This document shows, in pieces, positions 1-12,315 of a stretch of 64,000 nucleotides of DNA. A program made the position numbers and the translations under genes. The notes beneath the pieces are model-generated. The model made no database searches. It was not told the DNA's origin and saw only the letters and a list, made by a program, of their open reading frames with translations. Each line of letters starts with the position of its first letter. The first letter of the stretch is position 1. Source of the stretch: Aristolochia californica (Eukaryota > Streptophyta > Magnoliopsida > Piperales > Aristolochiaceae); NCBI GenBank assembly GCA_029961685.1, contig JARWKL010000016.1:3287207-3351206 (forward strand), given 5' to 3'.

Positions 1-988
1 ACTCCTTGATGAAACATTGTGGTGGAAGCAGAAAACCACTGCAAAGATAACAAAAATGGGAAGTTATTTATGAGCAGATATTGGAGGATAGCTCTACTTC
101 TTGCTAGTGACTTTGCAATAGAATTTGCAGAGTTGGGAGTCTGCAACCCGTCAATAGACGGATAAGTGATCCTGATTATTCTTGAAATAGTGCTCTAATT
201 TCCACCAGAAGGAAGAACTTCTTAAGCTCAACTCATGAATTACTGTTGAGGCCCTTCAAACTCTGAGGTCATGTGACAGATTTTTTGTGAATTCTTGAGT
301 CATTGAGATCAGCTTATCCTCTGCAATGTGGGTGCATCCTAATGAACCCGAATGGGATATCCCTGTTTTTTTTTCCTTCACACTGCCTCCATGGCAGGGT
401 TTGAATCCCCTTTGCAACACTATAGAAGTCCAGCTTGTGGAATCCTTCGATCATGTGTACCCTGAGATATAAGCATTTCATTCTGAAAGGAGACGTGGAA
501 GGAGCTGTTGCAATTTCTTTTGTCACCAGATTGGTAAGATGGCTATGCATCAATTTATAAAGGCAAAGTAGAATCAGGATTTGCATCAGACAAGAAGCCA
601 TGGATGAATGCATACATAAATTCTACAAAAAAATAGATGTGCACTAGAAATTGCACAAACAAGAATTAGTAAAACATGGATCAGTACTAGAAGTTGTGCA
701 AAAAAGCATTCATGAAACTCATTAAGAATAGAAATATGAGGATTGTAGTGGGTGAATTACCCCTTTTGGATCTCCTACCAAAAAGACCATAAGATCTCCT
801 TGTTCCGAAATTTTTACAGTATAGTGTAATTTAAACATGTTCTTTCTCAACCTTCTTTATTTTTCTTATTTTAACTTTCTTCTACTCAATTTACTTCCTT
901 CTAACATTTAAAAAAAAAAATACTCCCTACTTATTGTGCCAATTAACCAATCACCATATTGAAATATCTTCTGCCATGGAATTTACAG

Positions 989-2098
989 GAGTAGATTACT
1001 TATCAGTTGCTGCATATGATGATTTGATTCCTTCACATCTGGTTTTTCTGAAGAATAGGGTAAGAAGCCTGTCTTTGCAAATCTTGTTTTATTTATTCAT
1101 ACATTATTAACAATATTTTTTTCTCAAAATATGACAGTATATGCAAGTCTGTTTGTACTAGAACTCACCCCTCTTTGGGGATTTCCTCATAAAAAGAAAT
1201 TTAAATATTTTGACATTAAATTCAATTTTAAGTCTGTCTCAGGTCAATCTAGAGGTAGCTTTGGTCTGAAACTCTAAAGGACATTTACCTTCAGGAAGTC
1301 TTTTTTTTTTTTTTTTTTTTTTTTGAGAGGGCGTGGCGCGATTTGAAGTCGCGACCTGACGCTCTGGTTGTAAAGAGAATACCATCAGATCACACGGCCT
1401 TCAGGAAGTCTTTGACTATGCTAACCAAATAAAAAGGGTGTAAATATTTCTCTTCCTTTCAAAATTGTCCCCGTTATAAAACAAACTAGATTAATATTTT
1501 TTTAAAAAAAAAACTACTAGATTCTCCTTGGACTTGCATGTTTTAAGTCAATGAAAATCAATGTGGACTGAAATTATCTGAGAATTTTATCTCTGCATGG
1601 ATATTCTTTCCACTATGATTCATAATGAAATTGGCTTCATGATCAATTTTTTATTTCTATCATATTTGGAAGTTTAACTGTATCCCAGAAATATTCTCCA
1701 GAATTATCTTGCAGTCTGATGTTAAATTACTGGTATTAAGCACTTTGCATGAGACACCTGCATCTTAGTTTCTGATTGAGTACTCTTTCAGTGCATTTAA
1801 CTTTTTTCTTTTAAAACTTCTTCAATTTTCTGCATCATCCTCCAAGATGCTTTAATTCTACCAAAAGGGATCATCTGGTATTGCTTGTCTTCATAGAGAT
1901 TTTCTGGCCTTCAGAGGTCTCAGAATTCATGATTTGACTGATCAAAGTTCGTTGCTACAACACTTTCTACAGGAGATCATCTTAGTTGAAGCTCTCAAAC
2001 TGGATAACATAAAGCCAGGAATATACTCTTTGCATTGCTTGCCTCTTAGGTTACTCGGAGCTGAAGGGTCACCAACTAGATGCATCCTTATCAAATGA
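989..2098 (+). CDS. Cyclase-family (kynurenine formamidase-like) protein, last two exons only
   Basis: Partial gene; earlier exons lie beyond the left edge. Exon 5 is 989-1059 and exon 6 is 1973-2098, with AG before and GT after each junction and stop TGA at 2096-2098. The exons read [20 protein letters not shown]..., then [16 protein letters not shown]... to CILIK. They have exactly the same lengths (71 and 126 nt) and phases as the last two exons of the complete minus-strand gene at 56266-61547, differing at 3 bases in each exon. Bases 1-988 are its preceding intron: the stretch near 320-470 aligns with intron 4 of the right-hand gene (reverse strand, about 58050-58240). The family fold is a metal-dependent hydrolase, but the metal-binding part is not in this fragment. 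Whether the full gene is intact cannot be seen here. Confidence 0.85.
1288..1413 (-). mobile_element. tRNA-derived short retroposon with 16-bp target duplication
   Basis: The 16-bp direct repeat CCTTCAGGAAGTCTTT occurs at 1288-1303 and 1398-1413. Between the copies, read on the minus strand, lies a 73-nt tRNA-like unit (1325-1397) followed by a poly(A) tail (the T run to 1324). The unit begins GGCCGTG and ends near CACGCCC, giving an acceptor-like stem with one mismatch, and has a T-arm-like hairpin with CTTCAAATC in the loop region. This is the layout of a LINE-mobilised SINE or retroposed tRNA pseudogene. It lies in the last intron of the left cyclase gene. Its anticodon (possibly UAC) is not secure. 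Confidence 0.75.
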
Positions 2099-2394
2099 TA
2101 AACCTACTGTAAGTTTCAGAACTTCTCAAAAGTTATTCTGCTGGAACAATCTCAACTCTGTATCACCATTGATTCTTGATTTCTGTCAAGCTCAGTTAGT
2201 TTCCTCATAGCTGTTAACTTAAATCTTGATCGAGATGAACTTTCCACAGGTGCTGTGATCAAACTGGCGGATTGTCAATAATAGTCACTTTGATATGATG
2301 CTGATCTATACCGAGGAAAGGTTTATAATCCTTTTCAACTGTATGGTAGACTATTCTTGTAGATTTTCCTGCTCTGAAAACTACTATGACAATG
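2099..2394. other. 3' flank of left cyclase gene
   Basis: Unremarkable AT-rich sequence expected to hold the 3' UTR of the left cyclase gene. No further gene is seen. Confidence 0.4.
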
Positions 2395-2850
2395 ATTACA
2401 ATAATAATAATAATTATCAAGTACTTTCTTGTATTTAATGTAATATTAAAATGTATTAACGTAATAAATAATTAAATAAGGTATTTTATTAATAAATTAA
2501 GATAGATTGTAATTATGTCTAAATTAATATAATAATTAAGAGTTAAAATTAAATAATGAATTTTATTAATTATAAAATATAGAATACTCAAACAAAATAT
2601 TTATTTTTATAATGTCTAGATACTTGATCAAATTCTTACTTTAACAATATCTTAATTATGACTCTTAAATTAGTAATTTTATATAGTATTAATAGTAATG
2701 AATATAATAAAAAATATATTTTATTAATAACATAAGATAGATTTTAGTGTAGTATAAATTAATAATAAAACTAAAAATAAAATAAAATTATTAGTTCAAA
2801 TAATTATAACAAATAAAAAAACTCTGATAGAGAGTATTTAGGTTAATACT
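2395..2850 (+). repeat. AT-rich internal fragment of the GTTAGTG/TTA element family
   Basis: This stretch aligns over most of its length with the AT-rich core of the element at 20774-22085. Shared words include TAAATTAAGATAGATTG and ATGTCTAGATACTTGATC, and the order is the same. No terminal GTTAGTG end is found on either side, so this is a partial copy. A GA-rich tract follows at about 2900-2970, as it does in the longer copy. Confidence 0.6.
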
Positions 2851-3239
2851 TTTAAAGCCATGATAAAATAATTTATTAAAAAAAATGTTTGATAATGAAC
2901 TGAAAGGAGGAAGAGGGTTTAAACGTCGAGAAGGGGAAGAAAGAGAGGAGTTGAGATGGCGAGAGGGTTCCGCGAGAAAGGCTAATGCCACTCCATTGGG
3001 GAAAGGCAAGCCTCATAGCAGCCCTTTGTCTTGGGAAATCAGGCTTTAAGAGTAGCACTTTGACTTACTACTTACCTTGTCCTTGGATTGGATGAAATAG
3101 CTCTTCTTTCTCTATCTCCACTTTTTGGATGCATGTTTGATCATTTCCACTTCACTATCATTCCTCAAAAGGTGATCTTTTAAGCCTTGACAAGGTTTTG
3201 TTACAGAATAGCTGCAATAAGTTTCTATTAGAGAATTTT

Positions 3240-3600
3240 TTAAAATAATAGCATAAATAACCAACTTTTCAATTTAATTTCCCAAATAGCCAACTCTGAT
3301 AGGTTAATTACACATGCGTACAGTCAAAGGTGACATGTAAGTTTCAACCATAGAGCCATTTTATCATGCCACATCAACTCCCAAAGAACCTAATAACACA
3401 TCATCATCGACAACCTTGTCATTATCCATGTTGTATGCCACATCATAATGTGCCATGTAAGCTGATTTGGTGTGATGGCATTGTAGCATGTAAGCGGTCA
3501 AAGTTGATGTGTCACTATTGATTGTACACATGTGTCATTGACGGGTTAAAGTTAGGTATCAGTTTAGGCCAAATTCCTCAAACACTTAGCCATCCAAAAA
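3240..3600. repeat. MITE-like sequence with imperfect inverted arms
   Basis: The left arm at about 3302-3337 and the right arm at about 3508-3545 are imperfect reverse complements. Both hold a GTGTCA-like block, a TTGA..TGTAC block and CATGTGT. Weaker similarity continues outward on both sides. The middle repeats words such as CATGTAAG and GCCACATCA. No clean target duplication was identified, so the family is not named. Confidence 0.4.
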
Positions 3601-5535
3601 GAAGCATCATTCTAGTGATTACTAACTACTGGTTTCGTCATCACCTTCCATTCGCTAACAGGCGAAGAAGATGAATACGTACTGGTTTTGGTATCATCTT
3701 CTCTCCGCACATCGGAAGAAGAAGATGATGAAAATTGAAAACAGCGTGGGGCATGCACATAAACCCAGATGGGAGAAATCAATGGAAATCAATACAACCA
3801 TCCAAATTTGCAGAGATGTCCATTGAAGCAAATGTTCTTCCCTTCATTATTTCCTCGCCACTGTTGAGAAGAACCATTTAAAAAAGTAAGAAGAGATATT
3901 ATCCTACAGTCTTTACTGTAATTAATCATCTTTATCAATTTTCACTCCGTTATTCTTCCGTTCTTAGATTAGTCTGTTCTCAAATAACATCCGGCGTTTG
4001 CAGTGTCGCCGCAATACATTTTGCGAAAAGATCCCGAAATTATATTCCATGTTTGATCGTAATCCGTAAACTAGCATCTGGGCTCGTTCCTTCAAATCAC
4101 CAAGAAAAGGTGGATGGGACCGATTTACAGGAGTAAAAACAGGTCTCATCCACCCTCGACGAATGATTCAAAAGATGATAACCCAAAGCTAGAACATAGA
4201 TTAGGGAATCCCTTATCCGGTGGATACAATGAACTGTGTCACGGGACTTTACATTGAAGAGACACTACTAATTTATTAGATAAGCTGTAAATCGCCATCA
4301 AACTCACAGTAACGAGACCTGAATTTCAACAATCTCCTTTATTGAAATTCAAGTGGGTTATTTCCCATAAGTGGGGATCTAACAAGAACAATAACAAGAA
4401 AGAGAATATATCAATCATCGACTATCCATAATGACAAGAGCCTAATTCCCCACCTACACGCCTAAATGAAAAACAAAAACTGAGTGGTGAGGCCAGCATT
4501 CAGGTGCTTGGTTCTACCTTAGAATTCAATAATGATAGGCTTTATCCATGAAATCAAGTCCTAACCTCAAATCTTCCTGAAAATGAGGGGAAGGTCCTCA
4601 CTTGCCCATGACTGTTGTTTGATAATCCCTTGTGTTCATCTCCTGTATGTCCAGAAAAGAGGGTACAGGAAGCACATGCCTATGGGACAATTTAACGTAG
4701 ACTTCAATCTTCACACAGAGGAGGAAATCAGACTTCACAACTGCTACACTTTTTAGATCATTAGGTAGCTTCAAATAATTCTAGCTTTGTTTAGAAATGA
4801 CCAGCACTTCCTCTCTGAACCTTAATTTTCAGCTTTTGCAAGCTGGAAGCAATTCATGTTGCCGAGTCCTCCTAAGATCATTGAAAGAGAAGAACTTTTT
4901 TTTTCTTTGTTTTCTTTGTCCTCTTTGAAACGGATAAAATGAACTCATCCAGACCAGGACGCATTTCAAACTAGATAATCTTTACATGTACGTTCTCCTT
5001 GAGATGCCTAGAAATCTTATCGGAACACCCGTTTTATGGTTACGTTAATCAAAATCAAATGATTACAGTTTTTCCACAAACTTTTTGGAAGATCCCCTTA
5101 AAAGCTAATATGTTTTGCTCCTTTCCTTTAAGAATCCCGCCTTTCTCTTATCACTGCCCTATAGTCTATCCTAGCCTTCTTCTTCAAATGAAATTCCACT
5201 ATGTCTAACAAGTCTTCTGTCGTATTTCGTCATTTCTGTACAGTAGAGATCTAAGCCAGAAAACCTTCTTGTTGAAAAATAACTGGGATAAAGTCCTCTC
5301 TTACCCATGCAAAAGGATGAGGGAGGAGAGGGGTTGAGGGGTACTCGTCTTCTCCACTTCTCCCTCTTCTTTCCGTTGGAACAAGGGCACCTCCCACAGT
5401 CTTGGACAAAAGGCAGGGAAGGAGCCAACCTCCTCTCCCCATCTAAATTCTTATTTGGACACTTTTAAATGATCATCTCTGCGACTCTCTCATCCTGATC
5501 AAATTTTTTGCAAGAACTCGTTTAATCATTTTTTT

Positions 5536-5567
<32 letters not shown>

Positions 5568-5805
5568 TCTCCGCTTGGTTGGCGAATGACGGAGCTGAGG
5601 GCATCCAGTGAAAGAATCGATTTAGGTATGATTCACGTGTAAATGATAGTGGGCCCGAGAAGCCCAGCTAATGATATCTGAATTGAATTCCGTGATTTTC
5701 CATCTTTTCTGCCATCAATAACCCTTCAAATTTAATTAATGCGCATCTTGATCTAACCCGTTAGCAGGGCCCACCAAAAAAAAAGAAAGAAAAAGAAATT
5801 TGTAA
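3601..5805. other. Intergenic, no gene recognised
   Basis: Mixed-composition DNA between the left repeats and the 3' end of the left GH3 gene. Short ORFs on both strands lack codon structure, introns or recognisable domains. An A run lies at 5548-5567. The last few hundred bases should contain the 3' UTR of the GH3 gene. Confidence 0.4.
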
Positions 5806-7850
5806 TTATATTGACGGCCGACGAGCGGTGGCTCTGTCAGTTGGATGTGGGGTCCATGTGGGGTATGTGGGGCTAAAGTGCGCGGAGAGGACTCTGGAAT
5901 CCAGAAGCTCCATGATCGGTGTGAAGCTAACGCACCTGGGGACCTTGTACTGGTTGATCGATGCTCCCCTCGATATCGCATAATCCATCAATTCCTCAAA
6001 AGTTCCGCTCCTCACAACCCTTATCTCCAGCGCCCCTATCGAGTTGTCCGCCACTCGACACTGTCTGTAAACCGAGTTCAACGACTCCTCCATCTCCAAA
6101 CAGCACTGCTCCAGCACCTCCTTGCTCGGTCCCCTTGACGGGTCCTTCATCAGCAGCTCCCAGTAGATGACGTAGTGCCCCGGGATCGTCTTCGCCTCTG
6201 CGTAGCTCGTGTACTCCACCACCCTTGTCTCCAACTCCTTCAGCAGCTTCGACGCATTCTCCACTGCCTTCTGCAGCTCCGCTTCGTCCGTCTTGTCCGA
6301 ATCTATGCTCAGAAGCACGTTCTTCCGCCGCACGAACTGGAACCGGGGCGCCGAATTGTGGAACCCTGTCACTCTGAGTATGTCTCCCACTCGGTACCTG
6401 TTCAGTCCCGCGTAGGTCGTGATCACCAGTTCGTACTCTTTGCCGATTTCCACCTCCGCCAGGCCCACCAGGTCGGTCGCCGGGGAGGAGGGGTTTTGGG
6501 GTAGGAACTCGAAGTAGCCCATGTTGGGCATGATGGTGTACGAAACCTCGGAGGGCTTGCACATCGGGTTTAGGTTCAGACCGAAGTAGCATTCCGAAGA
6601 CGCATACATGGTGCAAGCCTTGGGTAGTCCCCCGCTGTAGTAGTCCAGGGTGGGGATGTATTGGGCCATCGCCCCTGTCACGATCACGTCCAGGTACTTT
6701 GTCTTCGGCCATATCCTGGTAATGATTCCCTCCCAGTTTCCCGTGGAACACTCGTCGATGATGAATTGGGCGAGTTGCGGGTCCGGTTTCTGGAGATAGT
6801 TGGGCACGACCTGCCGGATGCAAGGATCGGTGATCTTGTCGCTGATGACGCCAGTCTGGATGTCGAGGGCGAGCTGCCGCCAGTGAAGCTGGAGGAAGCG
6901 GATTGCTCGAAGGAGGCCGGAGGCGAAGACGGCTCCTACACGAAGGACCTCCTGCCGCTGGAGGAGGCCGCACAGCATCTGGGTGTACATGCTCTGGAAG
7001 GAATCGGAGCAGAGAATGGCTTCGTTGGGGCTGGTGTAGACGTTGTAGGGGTCGTAAGGGCGGGTCTTGAAGATGTCGCTCTTGTAGTAGCTGGTGAGCA
7101 CGGGTCTCGCGGTCAGACCTCCTGGTGTTTTTGTTTCAGACTTCACGAACAAGAAGTAAAGACCTTTTCCTTTGTCCAAACCCGGCACATAACTGTCATA
7201 ACAAATTCAGGAACCCTTTTAATAATTCTCGCGCTAAAATAGTCATAAAACATAATATTTTAATAAGCGCAAATGGAAAAAAATATTCTTAACGAAGACA
7301 TGGTGGTGGGAAGATGGGGATTACTTACAGGTTCATTACAGGCATGAGAAGGCTATAGAGAAGCTGCCTCCTGCTGAGTTCCTCCTTAATGGTAGGCATC
7401 AGCTTTCTTTCGCCGGCGGATGTTCCGGAGCTGCAGAAAAAAAAGAAATAAAAAGCCACAATCATGTCAACGCTACCGTCTTTAATGAATATCCGAAAGA
7501 CTAACTAATGTAAACAAGCAAATGCCTCACCTGGTGAGAAATTCGGAGATGGGATGAGAAGAAAGGATGGGAGAGCGGTCGCCGTTGGCGATACGCTGGA
7601 TCTCCGGCTGAAGATCTTCGTAGGTGACGACGGGGACCTTCGACTTGAAAGTCTCCCGGTCGGTGGTCCCGGCGAGACCGTACCTTTTGAGGTACTCAGT
7701 CTCGGCGTTCTGGGAGAGGATCTCCGCCAGCACCTTCTGCTGCACCTCATCCGTGTTCCGGGTCATCTCCTCGATGAACTGCAACGCCTTCGCATCCTTC
7801 TCACAGGCAGCTGGACCGAGTGGACTCGAGAGCGTCGACTCAACGGCCAT
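5806..7850 (-). CDS. GH3: Indole-3-acetic acid-amido synthetase, GH3 family (left copy)
   Basis: Predicted to adenylate indole-3-acetic acid and conjugate it to an amino acid, lowering free auxin in the cytosol. Exons on the minus strand: 7850-7531, 7430-7329 and 7192-5806, all GT-AG, giving 602 residues, normal for group II GH3 proteins. The start is the ATG at 7850 ([13 protein letters not shown]), the family's usual N-terminus; an in-frame ATG 12 codons upstream lies in leader sequence. The three acyl-adenylate motifs are present: [10 protein letters not shown] at 107-116, YASSECYF at 337-344 and [12 protein letters not shown] at 407-418. The small C-terminal domain is complete. Compared with the right copy it lacks an 8-residue insert after PSSPATDL and has a longer tail ([18 protein letters not shown]). 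The coding GC content is much higher than the flanks. Acceptor amino acid cannot be predicted by eye. Confidence 0.95.
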
Positions 7851-7988
7851 AGTTATCTGCAATCGCCGCAGTGAAAGAAAAGCCAAATTCTCAGTGAGAC
7901 GAAGGGGAGAGCGGGAGAGCGGGAGAGAGGAAGAGAGAGACTTCCGAGGGGAGGAGATTTGTGAAGAGAGCTCTGAACCGTGGAAGGC

Positions 7989-7996
7989 TTTTTATA
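7989..7996 (-). promoter_or_regulatory. TATA box of left GH3 gene
   Basis: Minus-strand TATAAAAA lies 139 bp upstream of the ATG at 7850, just ahead of a purine/pyrimidine-rich leader. Position and sequence fit a core promoter; the transcription start itself is inferred. Confidence 0.6.
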
Positions 7997-8117
7997 GCCA
8001 CGTTCAGCGACGGGCCCACAAAGAAGACACGTAGTCAGTGGGTCCGAAGCCACTTGGCAAGACCAGAACACCGACGAGAGGCTTTGGCACGACTCTGCTG
8101 GAGCCATGCAAAGTCAA

Positions 8118-8199
8118 GGGACAGGAAATTTAAATGTCGCCCCATGTAACAACACGGTGGGCCACCCACAAGTCAGCAATTGGTTACATTCCCCCGACA
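8118..8199 (-). promoter_or_regulatory. Auxin-response-type motifs upstream of left GH3
   Basis: On the minus strand, TGTCCC lies at 8118-8123 within CCTGTCCCTTGAC, and TGTCGG at 8194-8199 within CCACCTGTCGG. TGTCNN words of this kind are binding sites for auxin response factors, and GH3 genes are classic early auxin genes. The first block is nearly the same as one in the right GH3 promoter at 14060-14077. Function is inferred. Confidence 0.45.
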
Positions 8200-8449
8200 G
8201 GTGGGCCTACCTCTGACGGCATGAAGAAAGCCACGCGCCCTCGCCTTAGCGACGGCCTGCCGTCGCTTTTGACGGCCACGCAGACGGTAACCGCTTCAAA
8301 TACCCGATTAACAGCTTTTTACTCGTTGTACTCGCTGACATGGTCGCACGCATTTATCACGATCACCCTTTCCCGCTCTCTTTCCTCTACTCTCACTCAC
8401 ACGAGAGTACAACAAGTACAGGCTCTGTAGTGCAGACAATAATGCTTGT

Positions 8450-9061
8450 CTAATCACGATTAATTTTTTAATGAAAAGGATAATCTAGGGCACGACCGAT
8501 GAGCTTCGAGCAGTGGTCAGAATAATGGAAGGCGACCAGGGCTTGCTTTAACTACTCTCGACTACTACATCTCAACTAATCACTTTGTAATTTAGTGAAT
8601 ATACAAGTAATTAACAATGAAGCCTTTCTCTTTAGCCTCAACATTCAGCTCCAATTGCAGGATTTTTCAGGTGTGTGTGTTTTTTTTTTATTTGGTAGTT
8701 AGGAGAGAGGATAATGAGGAGAAAAAGGAAGGTGTTGATACTCATTGTAAAGGAAAGCACCAATGGTGAGACACCGCGTGTTCGTTACAAAAATTAAAGT
8801 ACGATTTTCGCGGGTTTTTTTTTAATAGAATTGGGGTATTTTATGTAATTTTATTCACTCTCTCCCTCAATTATCGGTGTATCCCCACTATCCTTCATTA
8901 AGAAAATAAAAAAATGGGTCGCATTCATATGACCAATGACTATGTGTCATTACGAAGTAACACTCTTTTTTCCCCCTCCAACATATCGAAATCCATGTAG
9001 AGACGAAAGCTCCATGTCGCGCTTCTCATGCTACATTAGGAAAATGAACACAATCGATGAC

Positions 9062-9092
<31 letters not shown>

Positions 9093-12000
9093 GACTTTAA
9101 ACAATGTGACTCGAGGTATTATTATATAATCTTGTGACATGTTTCCAAATAAAAGAACATAAGCAAGTTTAGTGAAAACATACACATAAATAAGATATAA
9201 AATTAGCCTAGTTTCGTCATAATATTCCGCTAGGGTACTAGTAGTTGGGTCATCGACTAATAGACGACTCCTAGCCTAACCTCCAATCGAACATATATAT
9301 CTATATATATATCGTTTATATAGTAAGAACCAACAACTACTCTTAGTGTGACGCAAAGAATGATGTTATCTTCATGATTCTCTCAAAATTTATATCGATG
9401 AAGATGAAGAAGAAGAAGAAGAAGAAAAATAGGAAAGGGATCTGAGAATACCCACCCTTTGGTTTAGGTTAGGCCAACTGCACCTCTGTAAACCACAAAA
9501 TGATGGGAAGAGAAAGCGAGAGAAACCAAAAATAATATCACGTCAGTCCTATAATGAATCAAAATGGCTTCCATTCAACATGGTCGGTTCATTTCTTCCT
9601 TTTTATGGTCGGCAAGAGGTAGCGAAACTGATCAGACGTTTGCCAAACTCATAAATGGAGTTTTGGCACGCAATGGTGAGATAAGGGCTTTCCATATACA
9701 GTGTGAGCACGCCACCACAATGACGAAGAGAGCAACATTAATGAGATGCGTTTCTTCTCCAACTGATCTAACAAATTTCCTTTTTGTTTTTTTGTTTTTG
9801 TTTCAGAGGAGATGCTTTAAACTCTGCAACTGAATTGTTTAAAGAAAACAAGTTACGGTCTCTGACTGTTTGTGTTGTGACAATGGCGTTAACCTAAGAT
9901 TCTGCCTAATCGGAGAAGACAACTTCAGCTTCACCTACCGGGTTTTTGAGCTCTTCTTGATCGATCATCAAACTTTTCAGCTTTCAAAAGATCTGAGTAG
10001 TGCAGTTAACCGAACATATCGCTGCCGCAATATCTGAATCCATACGTTACAATCGTTATCGTGTAGATTTTTATTTTTATTTTTCTGTAGAGAGGGAGAG
10101 AGAGAAAGGTGATTCTCTCGTTTGTGTTCGTTGGAACAATTCCACCATGACGCTCAACAATGGAAGTCAGCACCGGTTATCAGATAATGGTGGACTTGCC
10201 GCCCCCAGTTTTGTTCGTTTGCTTCTTTTTTCCTCATCGACTTTGCTTTTCGTCAAGAACTTCTATGAAGATCTCAAGTCAAAGCTTTCCATGACGGTAC
10301 TCTCTTCTTACGTTACGTAACGTTGAAGATTTTGCAGAGACGGGACGCAATGGAGTTTCAAAATGCAATTAACAAGTCAAAATTGAACGGCAAAGCTTTA
10401 ACGATTCCAGTAAATTCATTCAAACTCAAGAAATTCCAAACTTTGATTGACTTGGCGAGTCAACTAATGGATTCCTAACAAAAAACCGCATTGACACGGT
10501 GTGAATATATATCGAATTTATCATTCCTTTTCAGTTCTTCTCGTGATCAGTTAAAACTGAAAATTTTGAACAAATCCCTTTTGCGCATTTCATCAAACAG
10601 TCATAAAAGTGGGACAGAAATTGTCTGTAATCGTGTTGAAACATGTTTTTTTTTTTTTTTTTTAATTTTCCTCCGTGGGCAACGCAGAAATTGGACCAAA
10701 ATGTAAGGGGCTTTCAATTATTGTTTCCCCATCGTCCTGTGGGGCTCGCCCCAGGTTTCCACGTCTCTCTCTTTCTCGGCTGGTTCTACTGCGATTCTTT
10801 CATCGACAAAGTCGACAGGTACGCACAATCTGAAATCCTCTGCGGTTTTCTTCTTCTCCCTTTGACCACCTTTTCTCTCTCTTTGAAGAAGCAAATAAAA
10901 TCTGATTCAACACCCGACATACATCTCCTTCTAACCCATGAAACACAGAGAAAGTGGTCCCCTGTGTCGCCCTGATCTTCCTCAGCAGCGGCTGCTTTCT
11001 ACAGAATGATCAGTGTTGAATATCTAGGTTAACAAGAATGAAGAGTAATGGCGTTTGGAGGGGTTAATCAGTGATCAGATGATTGATAAAGAAGCTGCGT
11101 GGTCCCGAGAACCAGAGACACGGCCGGTACCTGAAAGGAACCCCACGAAGGAATAGCTGGATAAGCTCGATCACGCGAGGATGGCACAAAGAGTGACAAA
11201 TATTTCAGTCCAAAAACGACAGCGTTGCTTACACTAACAAGTCACGTCTTCTCTTTCCCGATTCTTCCCATGAACCTTTTTTTTTTTTTTTTTGGTTAAA
11301 TTTTGAAGGGGTTCACCTACTTTTTTTCCACTTTTCTTGATAAATTTTTCTGGGAAGTTTCCCTTCACTCTCCTGTCAACTTCCCTCTCCCTTTCACCTC
11401 CCTTTTTCCCCCTCTCTTCCCTTGCTTTTTCCTCTCCCTGCAAGGCGACTCGTCACTTTTGCCTCATCTGTGCTGAAAAGTCCAGACAGTGGAAAATTCC
11501 CTCTCTCTGTTGGGTCTGATATCGATATTGAGGACGGGACTGACAGAGGTTGCTGAAACAGGAGATGCATGCCACGCTTCTTAATTACTCCAAGGATCGT
11601 TAAATCGGCAAAGGAAGAACACCTCTCACTGGCTCCTCAATTTTCATGGTGGGACGACGGATGCTTCCATATTTGGGCACAAGATGGACCCTCGATGAGA
11701 TGCGGAAAATGGATTCATTGCATGCATTCAATTCCATCTCCCTTTCCTGCATCAAATGGGACTGTTCATTCTTTGCGAAACAGATTTCTTCTGTACATAA
11801 CTGGCAAAAATTGCGACGTGCACAGAAGAGCAACTTCAAACATGGGTGCTTCAAATGAAGAAAAAGGTTCTGGATTCTCTTCGTCTTCACCTGCATTATT
11901 ATTGATCTAAATTTTACGTCGTCTTCTTCGTATCTGCCTCGCAAATTCCAAACATTTTCACTTCACTGATTTGCTTAACAGCTTAAATATCTAACGACAT

Positions 12001-12177
12001 AATATTTCTATTGCATTTCCTCATCTGTAATTACAATTAAGCAACCATGAGAACTGGATTTTTATATATTATTATTATTATTAAAATTATTATTAGTTAT
12101 TGTTATTGTTGATATTGTTATTATATTCGTTCCAATCCCTGCATTGCTATGTGTATTGTATTTTATGTTTCACATAA
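8450..12177. other. Long divergent intergenic region between the GH3 genes
   Basis: No supported gene. The stretch holds a (TA)n tract at 9066-9092, a GAA-type run at about 9404-9426, and poly-T runs near 10644 and 11278. A 58-codon ORF starts at 10147 after a GA-rich leader-like tract but shows no recognisable domain. CT-rich sequence occurs at about 11360-11440. Confidence 0.4.
9066..9092. repeat. (TA)n microsatellite
   Basis: Uninterrupted alternating AT run of 27 bases. Confidence 0.9.
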
Positions 12178-12315
12178 GTGATCAAATCCCATATCGGTAT
12201 TATATAACCATATTGTGTTATGATCTTAGGTCAAGCACTTGTTTTTCCGCTACCAAATAGACTGGTCTTTTGGATAATATTAGCTAGGTACATAACATTT
12301 GGTATCAGAGCAAGC
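12178..12315 (+). mobile_element. Relic LTR end with primer-binding site
   Basis: TGGTATCAGAGC, the usual plant initiator-tRNA(Met) primer-binding site, lies at 12300-12311, preceded by ACATAACATT, which resembles an LTR 3' end. Upstream are AAATCCCATATCGG, close to a word common in plant LTRs, and a TATA-like stretch. The second LTR, gag and pol were not found, so this is a truncated LTR element or a remnant of a small non-autonomous one. Confidence 0.5.

Noticed and set aside
5996..7242. Long ORFs in other frames across the left GH3 exon (both strands)
   Set aside because: Shadow frames of a GC-rich exon whose true frame carries all GH3 motifs.
10147..10320. 58-codon ORF (MTLNNGSQHRLSDNG...) after a GA-rich tract, as a small gene
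   Set aside because: No recognisable family, no clear splice partner, and the surroundings look like ordinary intergenic DNA.
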